A DNA stretch of 24,144 nucleotides from JBAZDV01 sp041669745 (GCA_041669745.1 JBAYAO010000012.1:1-24144); one strand, 5' to 3'. Shown: positions 1 through 7,123, counted from the first letter of the stretch. Notes: generated by a model from the sequence alone, not told the origin. Numbers and translations are program-made.

Positions 1-194
1 ATGTTGTGCCAACGCTTCTTACAGGACCGGAGGAGAAGATAAGGTCTGAAACGAGAAGGTATATCGATGCATGCAAAGAAACAAGTTACGTCTTTATGAG
101 TTCATGCTCACTTCATAGAGCGACGCCGATCGACAACGTCATGATAATGATAGACGAAGCCAGAAAATACAGTCTAATAGATCAAAGGTCTTGA
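1..194 (+). CDS. C-terminal part of a MtaA/MtbA-like (UroD-fold) methyltransferase
   Basis: This is the 3' end of a gene that begins before the window; the reading frame is open from base 3 to the TGA at 192-194. The visible 63 residues align with the C-terminus of the full methyltransferase at 796-1830. Both share the pattern T-LL-GPE--I---T, then YV---CSL-R--PI-NV--MI-A. The Cys of the CSL motif sits where MtaA-family proteins carry their last zinc-ligand cysteine. By family knowledge this is a methylcobamide:thiol methyltransferase-type protein, but the substrate cannot be told from this fragment. Its last 21 bases overlap the end of the convergent GTPase gene. So two paralogous methyltransferase genes face each other with the GTPase between them. 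Confidence 0.75.
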   Translation, partial: VVPTLLTGPEEKIRSETRRYIDACKETSYVFMSSCSLHRATPIDNVMIMIDEARKYSLIDQRS

Positions 195-809
195 ATATAT
201 TTCATCAGAAAAGACCTTCTTATTTATCGATTCCATACCTTTTTCATCATCTGAATGGAATACGATGCAAGCATCAGGATTTATTTTCTCGATCTCCGAG
301 GAAACACGTTTTTTCTGTTCTTCAGATAAATGCTCATTTTTCCGTACAACGATACAATCCGACTCGAATATAAGGTTGAAAAGCTTAAACTCGTCCGTGA
401 GGTCCTTATTGATACCTTTCACGGGTATGGTGGTGTAGTCCATGACTGTGATCAAAGGCCCAACCGTAACAGAATCCTTCTTGAACATCACAATTGGATT
501 TAGAACGGGTGCGGATGTTTCAGAGCAGAGGCCTGGAGGTTCTGTCATTATCAATCCGAGGTCATTTGCATCAAGCATCTTTTCGATCCTGTATCTGTAC
601 TGACGAGGACGGGCACACGGTGTCCTTATGGGGAAGCTGTCCACCACTTTACAGAGGCCATCGAGTTCTCTCTCGGATTTTTCGTTGTTGACGATAACCC
701 CTGTTCGACCGGTGTCGATCCCATCTAGCAGAGAACGTATCAGTCTGGTCTTTCCAGATCCGGAGAGGCCCGCTATCATGACGACCCTTGTTTTCTCATC
801 TTCGGTCAT
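174..809 (-). CDS. CobW/G3E-type P-loop GTPase, short and divergent
   Basis: A 211-residue SIMIBI-class P-loop protein resembling the N-terminal domain of CobW/COG0523 and UreG/HypB-type metallochaperones. A Walker A motif GLSGSGKT lies at residues 14-21, and a TEPPG segment at 89-93 fits the family's ExxG motif. The family's GCxCC metal site is missing: only isolated Cys53, Cys65 and Cys95 are seen. The guanine-specificity NKxD box reads RKNE (156-159), so nucleotide preference may be altered. The CobW C-terminal domain is absent. The ATG (807-809) overlaps the end of the upstream methyltransferase gene by 14 bases and has a GAGGG ribosome site, so the two are probably translationally coupled. 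A role in metal loading or activation of the methyltransferase is inference. A MeaB-like protector role is an alternative. Confidence 0.8.
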   Translation of the reverse strand: MTEDEKTRVVMIAGLSGSGKTRLIRSLLDGIDTGRTGVIVNNEKSERELDGLCKVVDSFPIRTPCARPRQYRYRIEKMLDANDLGLIMTEPPGLCSETSAPVLNPIVMFKKDSVTVGPLITVMDYTTIPVKGINKDLTDEFKLFNLIFESDCIVVRKNEHLSEEQKKRVSSEIEKINPDACIVFHSDDEKGMESINKKVFSDEIYSRPLIY

Positions 810-1830
810 AATCCCTCACTGCCTCTATCATGGTTTTTACATTCCTTATGGGGAGACCTCTGTTGAGCGAGCACGAGCATGTGAGCACATAATCCTCTTT
901 TCCAAGAACATCGAGGAAAATGTTGGTGTCTCTCGTTATGCGTTTCTCCGGCCCCATGAGAAGGGTTGTAAATGCATCAACTCCGCCGAGGATGGAGCAC
1001 TTGTCTTTCGTTTGTTTCAGTATTCCAAGGGGTTCATTGTTTTCGGCAAATTGAAAACCGTCTATTCCCGTTTCTATCGAGTCCGCAAGTAGGTCTGCAC
1101 GATCGGAAGTGGAAAATGTACCGTGTGGATGAAAAACGAGGGGAAGCTCCAGACCATGAACGAATCGGGTGATGTCACGCATATGTGTCAAGGAGTATCT
1201 CCTGAAGTCCTTGGGTCCGAGCATATCGGGATTATCGGAAGCTGCGGCGATATACACCGTGTCGCAATTTTCAGGGCCTATGAATTCTATCGTTGATTTC
1301 ATTACACGTGTGGAGAATTCCGTGATAGCGTAGGCGATATCCGGGTTTATCATCGTGTCCATGAGAAAGGTCTCTATGCCTCTGAGATTCCCTGCCGTGT
1401 TGACGGGGCCGCTGATGTTCATCACTACGGCGAGATCGGGTGCTTTTTTTCGAACGATACGATAAGAATCCCTCATTCCGATAAGTAACCTGTCTCTGAT
1501 ATCGTCAGGATCGTGTTCATTCATCTTTGTGATATCATCGAATGGAGCGCCGGAAAGATACGGTATTCCATCAGATGGATATTTCGTGATTCCACCGAAT
1601 GCTTCCAGGCTGTATGTGTGGATACATCCCACGACAGCATCCTGTCCCAGCGTATTCTGAAGTGCCAGCACACAGCGCGCAGATTCCCTGGAGTCATATT
1701 CCTTTCCAAACACAGCATCCGTTGGCGTATTGTTGACATCGAGTCCTAAGGTAAGGTCTCTAAGGAAAACGGGTGTCCTTTCGGAACCTCTCATCAGTAT
1801 TCTCGAAACGAAATTTTCCCTCGGTGTCAT
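796..1830 (-). CDS. MtaA/MtbA-like methyltransferase of the UroD superfamily
   Basis: A 344-residue protein of the uroporphyrinogen decarboxylase superfamily, in the branch that moves methyl groups from corrinoid proteins to a thiol such as coenzyme M; acts in the cytoplasm. The full length is typical of MtaA/MtbA. The end reads CSCSLNRGLPIRNV (318-331), matching the family's terminal-cysteine motif, with Cys320 as the expected zinc ligand. The usual His-x-Cys pair instead reads His234-Pro-His236 within FHPHGT. This is either an altered zinc site or a change of substrate. The start ATG (1828-1830) has a TGAGG ribosome site a few bases upstream. The downstream GTPase overlaps its 3' end by 14 bases. 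No corrinoid protein or substrate-specific methyltransferase (MtaB, MtmB) is in view, so the methyl donor is unknown. A true uroporphyrinogen decarboxylase is unlikely because of the terminal Cys motif. Confidence 0.82.
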   Translation of the reverse strand: MTPRENFVSRILMRGSERTPVFLRDLTLGLDVNNTPTDAVFGKEYDSRESARCVLALQNTLGQDAVVGCIHTYSLEAFGGITKYPSDGIPYLSGAPFDDITKMNEHDPDDIRDRLLIGMRDSYRIVRKKAPDLAVVMNISGPVNTAGNLRGIETFLMDTMINPDIAYAITEFSTRVMKSTIEFIGPENCDTVYIAAASDNPDMLGPKDFRRYSLTHMRDITRFVHGLELPLVFHPHGTFSTSDRADLLADSIETGIDGFQFAENNEPLGILKQTKDKCSILGGVDAFTTLLMGPEKRITRDTNIFLDVLGKEDYVLTCSCSLNRGLPIRNVKTMIEAVRDYDRR

Positions 1831-1922
1831 CTCGTCCTCAATGGTCTGGCATCATAATAAACTAATTGTTCTATGACGGTAGAGATTCTGATGGGAAGGT
1901 CGATATTTTGCCTTACCCAAAC

Positions 1923-1930
1923 CTTTTTAT
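1923..1930 (+). promoter_or_regulatory. Box A of tRNA-Ile
   Basis: The run CTTTTTAT lies 33-40 bases before the mature 5' end of the tRNA. This is the distance expected for an archaeal TATA box with a leader of about ten bases that RNase P would remove. Confidence 0.5.
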
Positions 1931-1962
1931 TGTACGTTATTTTACCTGGCGATTAACCACAC

Positions 1963-2037
1963 GGGCCCATAGCTTAGCTTGGCTTGAGCGTCCGGCTGAT
2001 AACCGGAAGGTCAAGAGTTCAAATCTCTTTGGGCCCA
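1963..2037 (+). tRNA. trnI: tRNA-Ile (anticodon GAT)
   Basis: A full cloverleaf can be drawn. The acceptor GGGCCCA (1963-1969) pairs with TGGGCCC (2030-2036). The anticodon stem TCCGG/CCGGA encloses the loop CTGATAA, giving anticodon GAT. The T arm is AAGAG/CTCTT around TTCAAAT. The discriminator is A2037 and the CCA end is not encoded, as is common in archaea. No intron is visible in the anticodon loop. Confidence 0.95.
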
Positions 2038-2040
2038 CTA

Positions 2041-2050
2041 TTCTCTTTTT
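2041..2050 (+). terminator. Oligo-T terminator after tRNA-Ile
   Basis: The pyrimidine run TTCTCTTTTT begins four bases after the tRNA and ends in five T. This fits intrinsic T-rich termination by archaeal RNA polymerase. There is no hairpin other than the tRNA itself. Confidence 0.5.
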
Positions 2051-2136
2051 AAACTGTACCTGCAGCAGAGGCTTATCCTGAATATTTGATCAAATTCGAT
2101 AAAAAATTCGAGGGGATTCTGTCGATGGGTCAGAAA

Positions 2137-2145
2137 TCATTATAT
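2137..2145 (+). promoter_or_regulatory. Box A of the sulfur-relay operon
   Basis: The sequence ATCATTATAT ends 35 bases before the tusA start codon. This places transcription start near 2168-2172 and gives a leader of only about ten bases. There is no convincing ribosome site before the tusA ATG, consistent with a nearly leaderless message. Confidence 0.5.
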
Positions 2146-2179
2146 CCGCAAGAGTAGATAGAAAAACGGGTATTATAAA

Positions 2180-2404
2180 ATGGTCGACGTTCTGGATTGT
2201 AAAGGTCTCATGTGTCCTATGCCCGTTGTTCAATTGGCAAAGAAGATAAAGGCAATGGAGATAGGTCAGGAGCTGGAGCTGGTTTCTGACGATGTCGGTT
2301 CCAAGGAAGATATACCGGCCTGGTGTCAAAGGACCGGTAACCAATTGATCGGGACGGAAGAGTCGGGTAAGAATTACACATACCGCATAAAGAAGCTCAA
2401 GTGA
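2180..2404 (+). CDS. tusA: TusA/SirA-like sulfur-carrier protein
   Basis: A 74-residue protein with the hallmark CPMP motif at residues 12-15; Cys12 is the residue that carries a persulfide in the TusA family. Two further cysteines are present (Cys7, Cys49). TusA proteins accept sulfur from cysteine desulfurases or rhodaneses and pass it to partner proteins. In bacteria the partner is TusBCD for tRNA 2-thiouridine, and in sulfur oxidisers it is the Dsr proteins. Here it is the first gene of a five-gene operon that encodes DsrE2-, TusB-, TusD- and TusC-like proteins. That strongly suggests the same kind of relay. Its own box A lies just upstream. No desulfurase gene is in the window, so the sulfur source is open. 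Confidence 0.88.
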   Translation: MVDVLDCKGLMCPMPVVQLAKKIKAMEIGQELELVSDDVGSKEDIPAWCQRTGNQLIGTEESGKNYTYRIKKLK

Positions 2405-2493
2405 AAAAGGAAAGGAGACGGTCTCTGCAGGTCGGGAAAGAAAGTATGGATCTTGGTTTACATTCAAGAATGGATTCCACGGAGTGATGACAG

Positions 2494-2904
2494 ATGGACG
2501 AGACAAAGAAAGTAGCAATAGTAGTTTCCGAGTGCTCTTTTGATAAGGGCGTAATGGCAATGATGATAGCAAACACAGCGGCCAGTATGGGAATGGAAGT
2601 AAGTATCTTCTTCACATTTTTCGGACTGAATCTGTTAAAGAAAGGTGCTAGACCGAAGCTTCCGGGCATGTACCGTTTGTTTACGGGAACCTTTGAGAAG
2701 AAAATGTCAAAGGTCGGCATTCCTCAATTCGGTGACCAAATGGATATGGCCAAGGAGCAGGGTGTGAACATATACGCATGCAGCACGTCCATGGAATTGA
2801 TGGGCGTCAAAGAAGAAGACATCACGGAAGGCGCGAAAATAATCGGTGCCGCGGGCTTTCTGAACATCGCTGCGAACACTGATATGCAGTACTTCATTGG
2901 ATGA
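2494..2904 (+). CDS. DsrE2-like (DsrE/DsrF family) sulfur-transfer protein
   Basis: A 136-residue protein of the DsrE/F superfamily, closest in appearance to the DsrE2 branch that often sits beside tusA. The N-terminus (KKVAIVVSECSFDKGVMAMM) is the first beta strand and helix of the fold. Cys96 in YACSTSMELMGV is at the conserved persulfide-carrying position, and Cys14 is a second candidate. It begins 89 bases after tusA, with GGAGTGATG ahead of the ATG as ribosome site. Its stop overlaps the TTG start of the next gene. DsrE2 proteins in some microbes are membrane-anchored, but this one has no clear membrane segment. The exact acceptor is unknown. Confidence 0.82.
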   Translation: MDETKKVAIVVSECSFDKGVMAMMIANTAASMGMEVSIFFTFFGLNLLKKGARPKLPGMYRLFTGTFEKKMSKVGIPQFGDQMDMAKEQGVNIYACSTSMELMGVKEEDITEGAKIIGAAGFLNIAANTDMQYFIG

Positions 2905-3208
2905 TAACTTGACCTCTACACTATTCATCCTGTTGAAATCGCCATATGAATATCATGATCTGGACATGATTGGGACGTTGAGGGGGGACCGATCGGGGGC
3001 GATATTATTCGAAGACGCGGTCCTGTTCTCGGTCTACGACGAAAGAAGAAAGGAACTTCTGGATATACTCGATGACGTTTTCGTCATCGATGACGATCTG
3101 GAAGCGAGAGGATTCAAAGGCAGGGCCGGTGAGGGGACGCAGGTCATAGATTATCTGCGGGCAGTAGATCTGGTAATGGAGGAATACGATCAAACGATCA
3201 CATTGTGA
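2897..3208 (+). CDS. DsrH/TusB-like protein without cysteine
   Basis: A 103-residue protein matching the small DsrH/TusB family. The N-terminal LFILLKSPYEY, the GAILFEDAVLF strand and the VIDDDLEARGF segment are family-like, the last being the typical DLxARG motif. In bacteria TusB/DsrH forms a heterohexamer with TusC/DsrF and TusD/DsrE. The translation contains no cysteine at all, so unlike DsrH it cannot carry a persulfide and is probably structural. The start is taken as TTG at 2897, overlapping the previous stop; a TTG at 2909 is possible. The next gene starts 12 bases downstream. Confidence 0.75.
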   Translation: MDDNLTSTLFILLKSPYEYHDLDMIGTLRGDRSGAILFEDAVLFSVYDERRKELLDILDDVFVIDDDLEARGFKGRAGEGTQVIDYLRAVDLVMEEYDQTITL

Positions 3209-3220
3209 GGCGGACAGTAT

Positions 3221-3577
3221 ATGGGAACATTGACTATACAGGTAAGATCGGGCACGATGATGAATATGGACCCCAATGTGGCGATAAAATTGACCGAAGC
3301 AGCGATGGAAAGGGGGCACAAGGTCAATATATTCTGCTACGGAGAGGGAGTAACGTTTGTGAAAGCCGGGCAAAATCCGAAAAGATTCCTCAACGTGGGT
3401 GAGAAGATCGAGAAATTGGCTTCTTTGGGAGTGGAGACTGTGGCGTGCGAAACATGTTGCCAAGCACGCGGTATACAAAGGGGGGAAGAGGTCAAAGGAT
3501 CCAAGATAGGAAGCATAACGAACGATTTCTCACGCTTCGTCTCGGAAAGCGACCGTCTCATAACACTGTCAAGGTGA
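3221..3577 (+). CDS. DsrE/TusD-like sulfur-transfer subunit
   Basis: A 118-residue DsrE-family protein. The loop VACETCCQARGI (residues 75-86) matches the TusD/DsrE active-site region and holds Cys76, Cys79 and Cys80, one of which should be the persulfide carrier. Cys39 is also present. The start ATG is preceded by TGAGGCGG, which overlaps the stop of the TusB-like gene. The next gene begins four bases after its stop, indicating a single polycistronic message. With the TusB- and TusC-like neighbours it probably forms the alpha2-beta2-gamma2 complex known for TusBCD and DsrEFH. The final target may be tRNA or a biosynthetic enzyme. Confidence 0.83.
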   Translation: MGTLTIQVRSGTMMNMDPNVAIKLTEAAMERGHKVNIFCYGEGVTFVKAGQNPKRFLNVGEKIEKLASLGVETVACETCCQARGIQRGEEVKGSKIGSITNDFSRFVSESDRLITLSR

Positions 3578-3581
3578 TTCA

Positions 3582-3941
3582 ATGGCTCAAAAGATAATCG
3601 TATTGATAAGGAAGCCGCCGTATGGAACGGAAGAGGCATTCGCGGGAGCCAGATTGGCTTTGGGCGGGCTTGTGAGCGGTGTGATCACTAATGCGGACGT
3701 TCTTCTGATGGAGGATGGTACGCTCAACGCGACCGATCTTCAGAATCCGGAGGCGATAGGGATGCCACCCAACGGAGAGGCGTTACAGGACATTATCGAT
3801 ATGGGGGGTGAGGTCTTCTGCGTGAAAGAGGACCTGGATCTCAGGATCGGTGATGCAAAGGTATTCGACGGCGTTAAACTGGTACACCGGTCGGATGTAC
3901 GCGGCATAGTGGATAGATATCAGTTCGTCAACACGTTCTAG
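3582..3941 (+). CDS. DsrF/TusC-like sulfur-relay subunit
   Basis: A 119-residue DsrE-superfamily protein. The opening KIIVLIRKPPYGTEEAFAG fits TusC/DsrF, where a phenylalanine/arginine-lysine-proline segment and a following helix are conserved. The only cysteine is Cys80 in GGEVFCVKEDL. The ATG follows the ribosome site AAGGTGATT, which overlaps the previous stop, so translation is coupled. It is the last gene of the sulfur-relay operon, and the convergent trkH gene ends 37 bases away. No TusE/DsrC-like protein is seen after it, so the outgoing acceptor is not encoded here. Confidence 0.8.
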   Translation: MAQKIIVLIRKPPYGTEEAFAGARLALGGLVSGVITNADVLLMEDGTLNATDLQNPEAIGMPPNGEALQDIIDMGGEVFCVKEDLDLRIGDAKVFDGVKLVHRSDVRGIVDRYQFVNTF

Positions 3942-3978
3942 GATATCACTAGTGTCGGAATCACGATGCATCCCACGG

Positions 3979-5475
3979 TCATTGCTTCTTGTAGCTGAAG
4001 ACCTCTCTCCAGAATTCAGGGGTCAGTATCACCAGGGCGGTGGTGATCTCCATACGTCCCACCCACATTATGAAACAGGAGAACAGTTTGTCGAAGTCCG
4101 ACATACCGCAATAACTTCCGAACGGACCGAATTCATTGATGGAAGGACCGGTTCCTGTGACAAGGGCCACAGTGGTGAAGAACGATCCGGATACGTCGAT
4201 GCCTGAAAATGCGAAAACCAATGTACCGATCACTATGGTGATTACGAAAAGCAATGTAACCACAGTTGCCGCGTACACAGCATCATATCCCACACTTTCC
4301 TTGTCGTATTTCACGTCAAATATCGCGTTTGGATGCAGAAGTTCGCGAAGGTTATTTTTTATCGCATGAACGATGATAATCATCCTGGAGATCTTGGTTC
4401 CTCCGGATGTGGAACCTGCAGATCCGCCTATGAACATCATAATCGCAAGTATGAATACAGTCACCGAAGGCCACAGCAAAGAATAATCGACTGTGGAAAA
4501 ACCGGTAGTTGTACCGAAAGATACAATGGTGAAAACGATGTCCTCTAAAACTTCCAATTTTGATGCCCACAATTCGTCATTGACGAATATCGCGAAGGAA
4601 ATTATAGTGGAGACCAGTAAAAACCAAAATATCATGACCTTGAATTCCTGATTGTGCAGATATGTGGATGGTTTTTTCTGATATATCGCCTTGAAATGGA
4701 CATAGAAATTCGTAGCACTGAGTATCATGAAAACGATCGCGGCCAATTTAACAGTCCATGAAAAACCTGCCAAGCTGTCGTTCTTATTCATGAAGCCGCC
4801 TGTAGAGATCGTACCGAAAGATATGGACAGGGAATCGATGAGATTAACCCCCAGTATCAGGAACGTGATGACGAATATCCCAGTAAGCACGACGTATGTT
4901 ATGATGAATTGTTTTCCGGCTTTCTTAAGACGTATGAACAGATTGCTATTGCCGGATCCGGAGGTCTCGTTCTTCAAGATCGAGCGGCTGCCCGGAACAA
5001 CGGTGGACATGACGAACATAAACATTATCACGATCATGATACCGCCTATCCAGTGTGTGAGAGACCTCCACAGCAGAATACTCGTCGGCCATGATTCGAT
5101 ATCGGACATTATAGATGCGCCGGTGGTGGTGAAACCGCTGGTTGATTCAAAAATCGCATCAACGACACCCATGCCGGATACAATATAGGGTACGATACCG
5201 AACAGGATAATGGTGAACCAGAGAACAAGCATCATCAGCAGCTCATCTACCGGACGAAGATGTGAAGGTATCTTGAAAAAGAGAATAAAGAAGCCAGACA
5301 TTGCAAAACCGAACAAGATCGGCCACAGGAAAGGATAGATGTTCTCCTTGTTGAGGACTGCAAGTATGAGACAGGGGATCATCAGGAGGCTCATACTCAA
5401 TATAACGATACCAAGGGTGTATATCGAACGACTTTCCCATCTGACAAATCTTTTGAGAAGATATCCTTTTCTCAT
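3979..5475 (-). CDS. trkH: TrkH/KtrB-type potassium transporter subunit
   Basis: A 498-residue polytopic membrane protein of the superfamily of K+ transporters, made of four membrane-pore-membrane repeats. The four filter loops are visible in order: SGFTTTGAS, SFGTISTGGF, FGTTTGFST and VTGTGPS, each with the expected glycine. It is expected to import potassium across the cytoplasmic membrane with a cytoplasmic nucleotide-binding TrkA partner, but no trkA lies nearby. The ATG at 5473-5475 is preferred because AAAAGGGG stands before it. A TTG 33 bases upstream (5508) would lengthen the protein by 11 residues but has no ribosome site. It converges on the sulfur-relay operon. Confidence 0.92.
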   Translation of the reverse strand: MRKGYLLKRFVRWESRSIYTLGIVILSMSLLMIPCLILAVLNKENIYPFLWPILFGFAMSGFFILFFKIPSHLRPVDELLMMLVLWFTIILFGIVPYIVSGMGVVDAIFESTSGFTTTGASIMSDIESWPTSILLWRSLTHWIGGIMIVIMFMFVMSTVVPGSRSILKNETSGSGNSNLFIRLKKAGKQFIITYVVLTGIFVITFLILGVNLIDSLSISFGTISTGGFMNKNDSLAGFSWTVKLAAIVFMILSATNFYVHFKAIYQKKPSTYLHNQEFKVMIFWFLLVSTIISFAIFVNDELWASKLEVLEDIVFTIVSFGTTTGFSTVDYSLLWPSVTVFILAIMMFIGGSAGSTSGGTKISRMIIIVHAIKNNLRELLHPNAIFDVKYDKESVGYDAVYAATVVTLLFVITIVIGTLVFAFSGIDVSGSFFTTVALVTGTGPSINEFGPFGSYCGMSDFDKLFSCFIMWVGRMEITTALVILTPEFWREVFSYKKQ

Positions 5476-5907
5476 GGAGACCCCTTTTCTGTGGATGAAA
5501 GATAGCAATCAATGGTGAGTGGAAGAAGAGCACATACTGGGTCGTTTCGTAAAGAGATTCATTGTGAAAACGAACGTATTACATGCACGAACATCGTCTT
5601 GTTGAGCATTGATCCTACGGACCTGAACATTATTTTGGTACTATTTATATGATGTTATCCGGTATAGAGTCACATGGGAAATAAGTCCATGTTAGTTGCT
5701 TAACACGAATATCCATTTGGGCGATGGCGAATATTGCCTATCTAAGACAGATGCCCTATCATCGCGATACGTAATCTACAAACGTATTTTAAGACACGAG
5801 GAGCCGTAACCGGATTCCAACCTCGATATCCTACTCGACTATGTACATTCACGGGTCTACAGTCGTTTTATAGCTATACAGTATTACGTTCGATTGAGGT
5901 TTGAGAA
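5476..5907. other. Gene-free stretch with two 6-base inverted repeats
   Basis: No credible coding frame is present between the divergent trkH and zinc-ribbon genes. It holds two perfect inverted repeats, both with 9-base spacers: ACATGG/CCATGT (5672-5677 and 5687-5692) and ATACGT/ACGTAT (5767-5772 and 5782-5787). A box A-like CTATTTATAT lies at 5641-5650, about 30 bases before the first inverted repeat. These could be regulator sites, but no function can be assigned. Confidence 0.4.
5866..5873 (+). promoter_or_regulatory. Box A of the zinc-ribbon membrane gene, with overlapping palindrome
   Basis: TTTTATAG sits 35-42 bases before the ATG at 5908 and overlaps the ten-base palindrome TATAGCTATA (5869-5878). 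A GAGGT ribosome site lies at 5896-5900. The palindrome could be an operator or only a by-product of the TATA sequence. Confidence 0.45.
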
Positions 5908-6282
5908 ATGTATTGTCCTAGGTGCGGTAAAGAATTGAACGATGGGGCATCATTCTGCAGTTCTTGCGGTTATAACATAATTGCAGATTCCCCTCCGTCC
6001 GCCAACAATCTGAACACGATGTACATAGCGCCCCAGAAGAGCACAGGCGTAGGGATCGTTCTTGCATTCCTTATTCCGGGGTCTGGACATATGTACGCGG
6101 GTCTTATAACTAAAGGTATCCTGATATTCATAGGATTCGTTATCATGAGTTGTCTGGGTTATTTGTTCCTGTTTCCCTGGGTGTTTGCAGTGGTTATATG
6201 GCTGTGGAACATCTACGATGTGAACAGTAAGATCAACGAATACAATTCATACGTGAGGAAGAACGGAGATCCGCCGTGGTGA
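5908..6282 (+). CDS. Zinc-ribbon membrane protein with TM2-like hydrophobic region
   Basis: A 124-residue protein. A zinc ribbon at the N-terminus uses Cys3, Cys6, Cys17 and Cys20 (CPRCGKELNDGASFCSSCG). A flexible linker (about 25-45) is followed by hydrophobic segments spanning about 47-107, with the G-x-G-H-x-Y-x-G and NIYDV features typical of TM2-like domains. It should sit in the cytoplasmic membrane with the ribbon in the cytoplasm. Such proteins are common in archaea and have no firm function. Box A and the GAGGT ribosome site support this start. The convergent regulator gene ends 40 bases downstream. Confidence 0.82.
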   Translation: MYCPRCGKELNDGASFCSSCGYNIIADSPPSANNLNTMYIAPQKSTGVGIVLAFLIPGSGHMYAGLITKGILIFIGFVIMSCLGYLFLFPWVFAVVIWLWNIYDVNSKINEYNSYVRKNGDPPW

Positions 6283-6322
6283 ACATCCTCTTCCCAACCA
6301 GTATTTTTATCCAGAATTACGA

Positions 6323-7123
6323 TTATCGCGAGGGTTTCATGCTCTTGTCGCCATTATTCTTAAGGGCGTTGTCCAACGTGAACTTGAATATGTCCTCGTT
6401 TTTACCGAATGATTCAGATGATACGACCTGATAATCCTTACCGGTATGTTGTTTCAGGGCGGCCATCAAAAAGCCCTGTGTAAACCTGCCGACAGTCCTT
6501 GCCGGAGATTTTTTAAAATCCGGACCGCTTTGCAGTGTCAGTGTGAGCGGAATGAACGTAAACACATTCAGTTCTCCGATGTCCATATCGGCGAAAAACG
6601 TTTTTATTTTTATGATCAACTCCTCGACGGTGTTCGATTTTAATTTGTTCCTCATTGAATCTGCTAGAGACATACCTATTCTTTCGAATGTAGGTCCCAG
6701 ATTCAGGCCGTCGCCTTCGTAGGAAAAAAACATGTACAGCAGTATGTTCTTGTAGAACTTGTTCGGATCTTCCGTGATTATGCTGAGAATGTCTTTTGCA
6801 GCATTTTGTGATTCCAGATCGGGGTCTTGGGAGGACGCGATCATCTTAGAATCCGTTCGATAGTATATTTTTCGGTTGTCCGTGGGATCGGGGAAAGAGG
6901 TGATAAGATATTCGTCGGTCATCTTTGTGAGATTCGTTGCCAGCGTGGATTGTGATATGCTCATGTTACGGGACAGGTCGGCAAGTGTAAGATTGGATGA
7001 TCTCAACTCTTTCAGGATGCCCATCTGTATATCGCTTGTAAGCAACGCAATTCCGTTCTTGGTAAGGAAAAGTTCGTATTCATTTTCAGAAACGTATTCT
7101 TTACTCACGGTGATGTCACCCAT
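6323..7123 (-). CDS. Winged-helix transcriptional regulator with a C-terminal sensor-like domain
   Basis: About 266 residues. The N-terminal half (about residues 18-92) is a winged helix: DIQMGILKELRSSNLTLADLSRNMSISQSTLATNLTKM, followed by a wing at DPTDNRKIYYR, in the style of ArsR/MarR family regulators. The C-terminal part (about 110-266) ends in a pattern FTQGFLMAALKQHTGKDYQVVSSESFGK that recalls V4R-type ligand-binding domains, but lacks their cysteines; this resemblance is weak. The start is uncertain. An upstream TTG at 7147 overlaps a TATA sequence (7131-7138), the ATG at 7123 has no ribosome site, and a GTG at 7108 would suit a leaderless message. No target gene is obvious. Confidence 0.7.
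   Translation of the reverse strand: MGDITVSKEYVSENEYELFLTKNGIALLTSDIQMGILKELRSSNLTLADLSRNMSISQSTLATNLTKMTDEYLITSFPDPTDNRKIYYRTDSKMIASSQDPDLESQNAAKDILSIITEDPNKFYKNILLYMFFSYEGDGLNLGPTFERIGMSLADSMRNKLKSNTVEELIIKIKTFFADMDIGELNVFTFIPLTLTLQSGPDFKKSPARTVGRFTQGFLMAALKQHTGKDYQVVSSESFGKNEDIFKFTLDNALKNNGDKSMKPSR

Noticed and set aside
628..1092. Open frame of 154 codons on the plus strand
   Set aside because: It is antisense to the GTPase and methyltransferase genes, which have clear family motifs; the translated frame has no recognisable domain.
4727..5188. Open frame of 153 codons on the plus strand
   Set aside because: It lies opposite the membrane segments and filter loops of trkH; the translation looks like a reverse-strand shadow.
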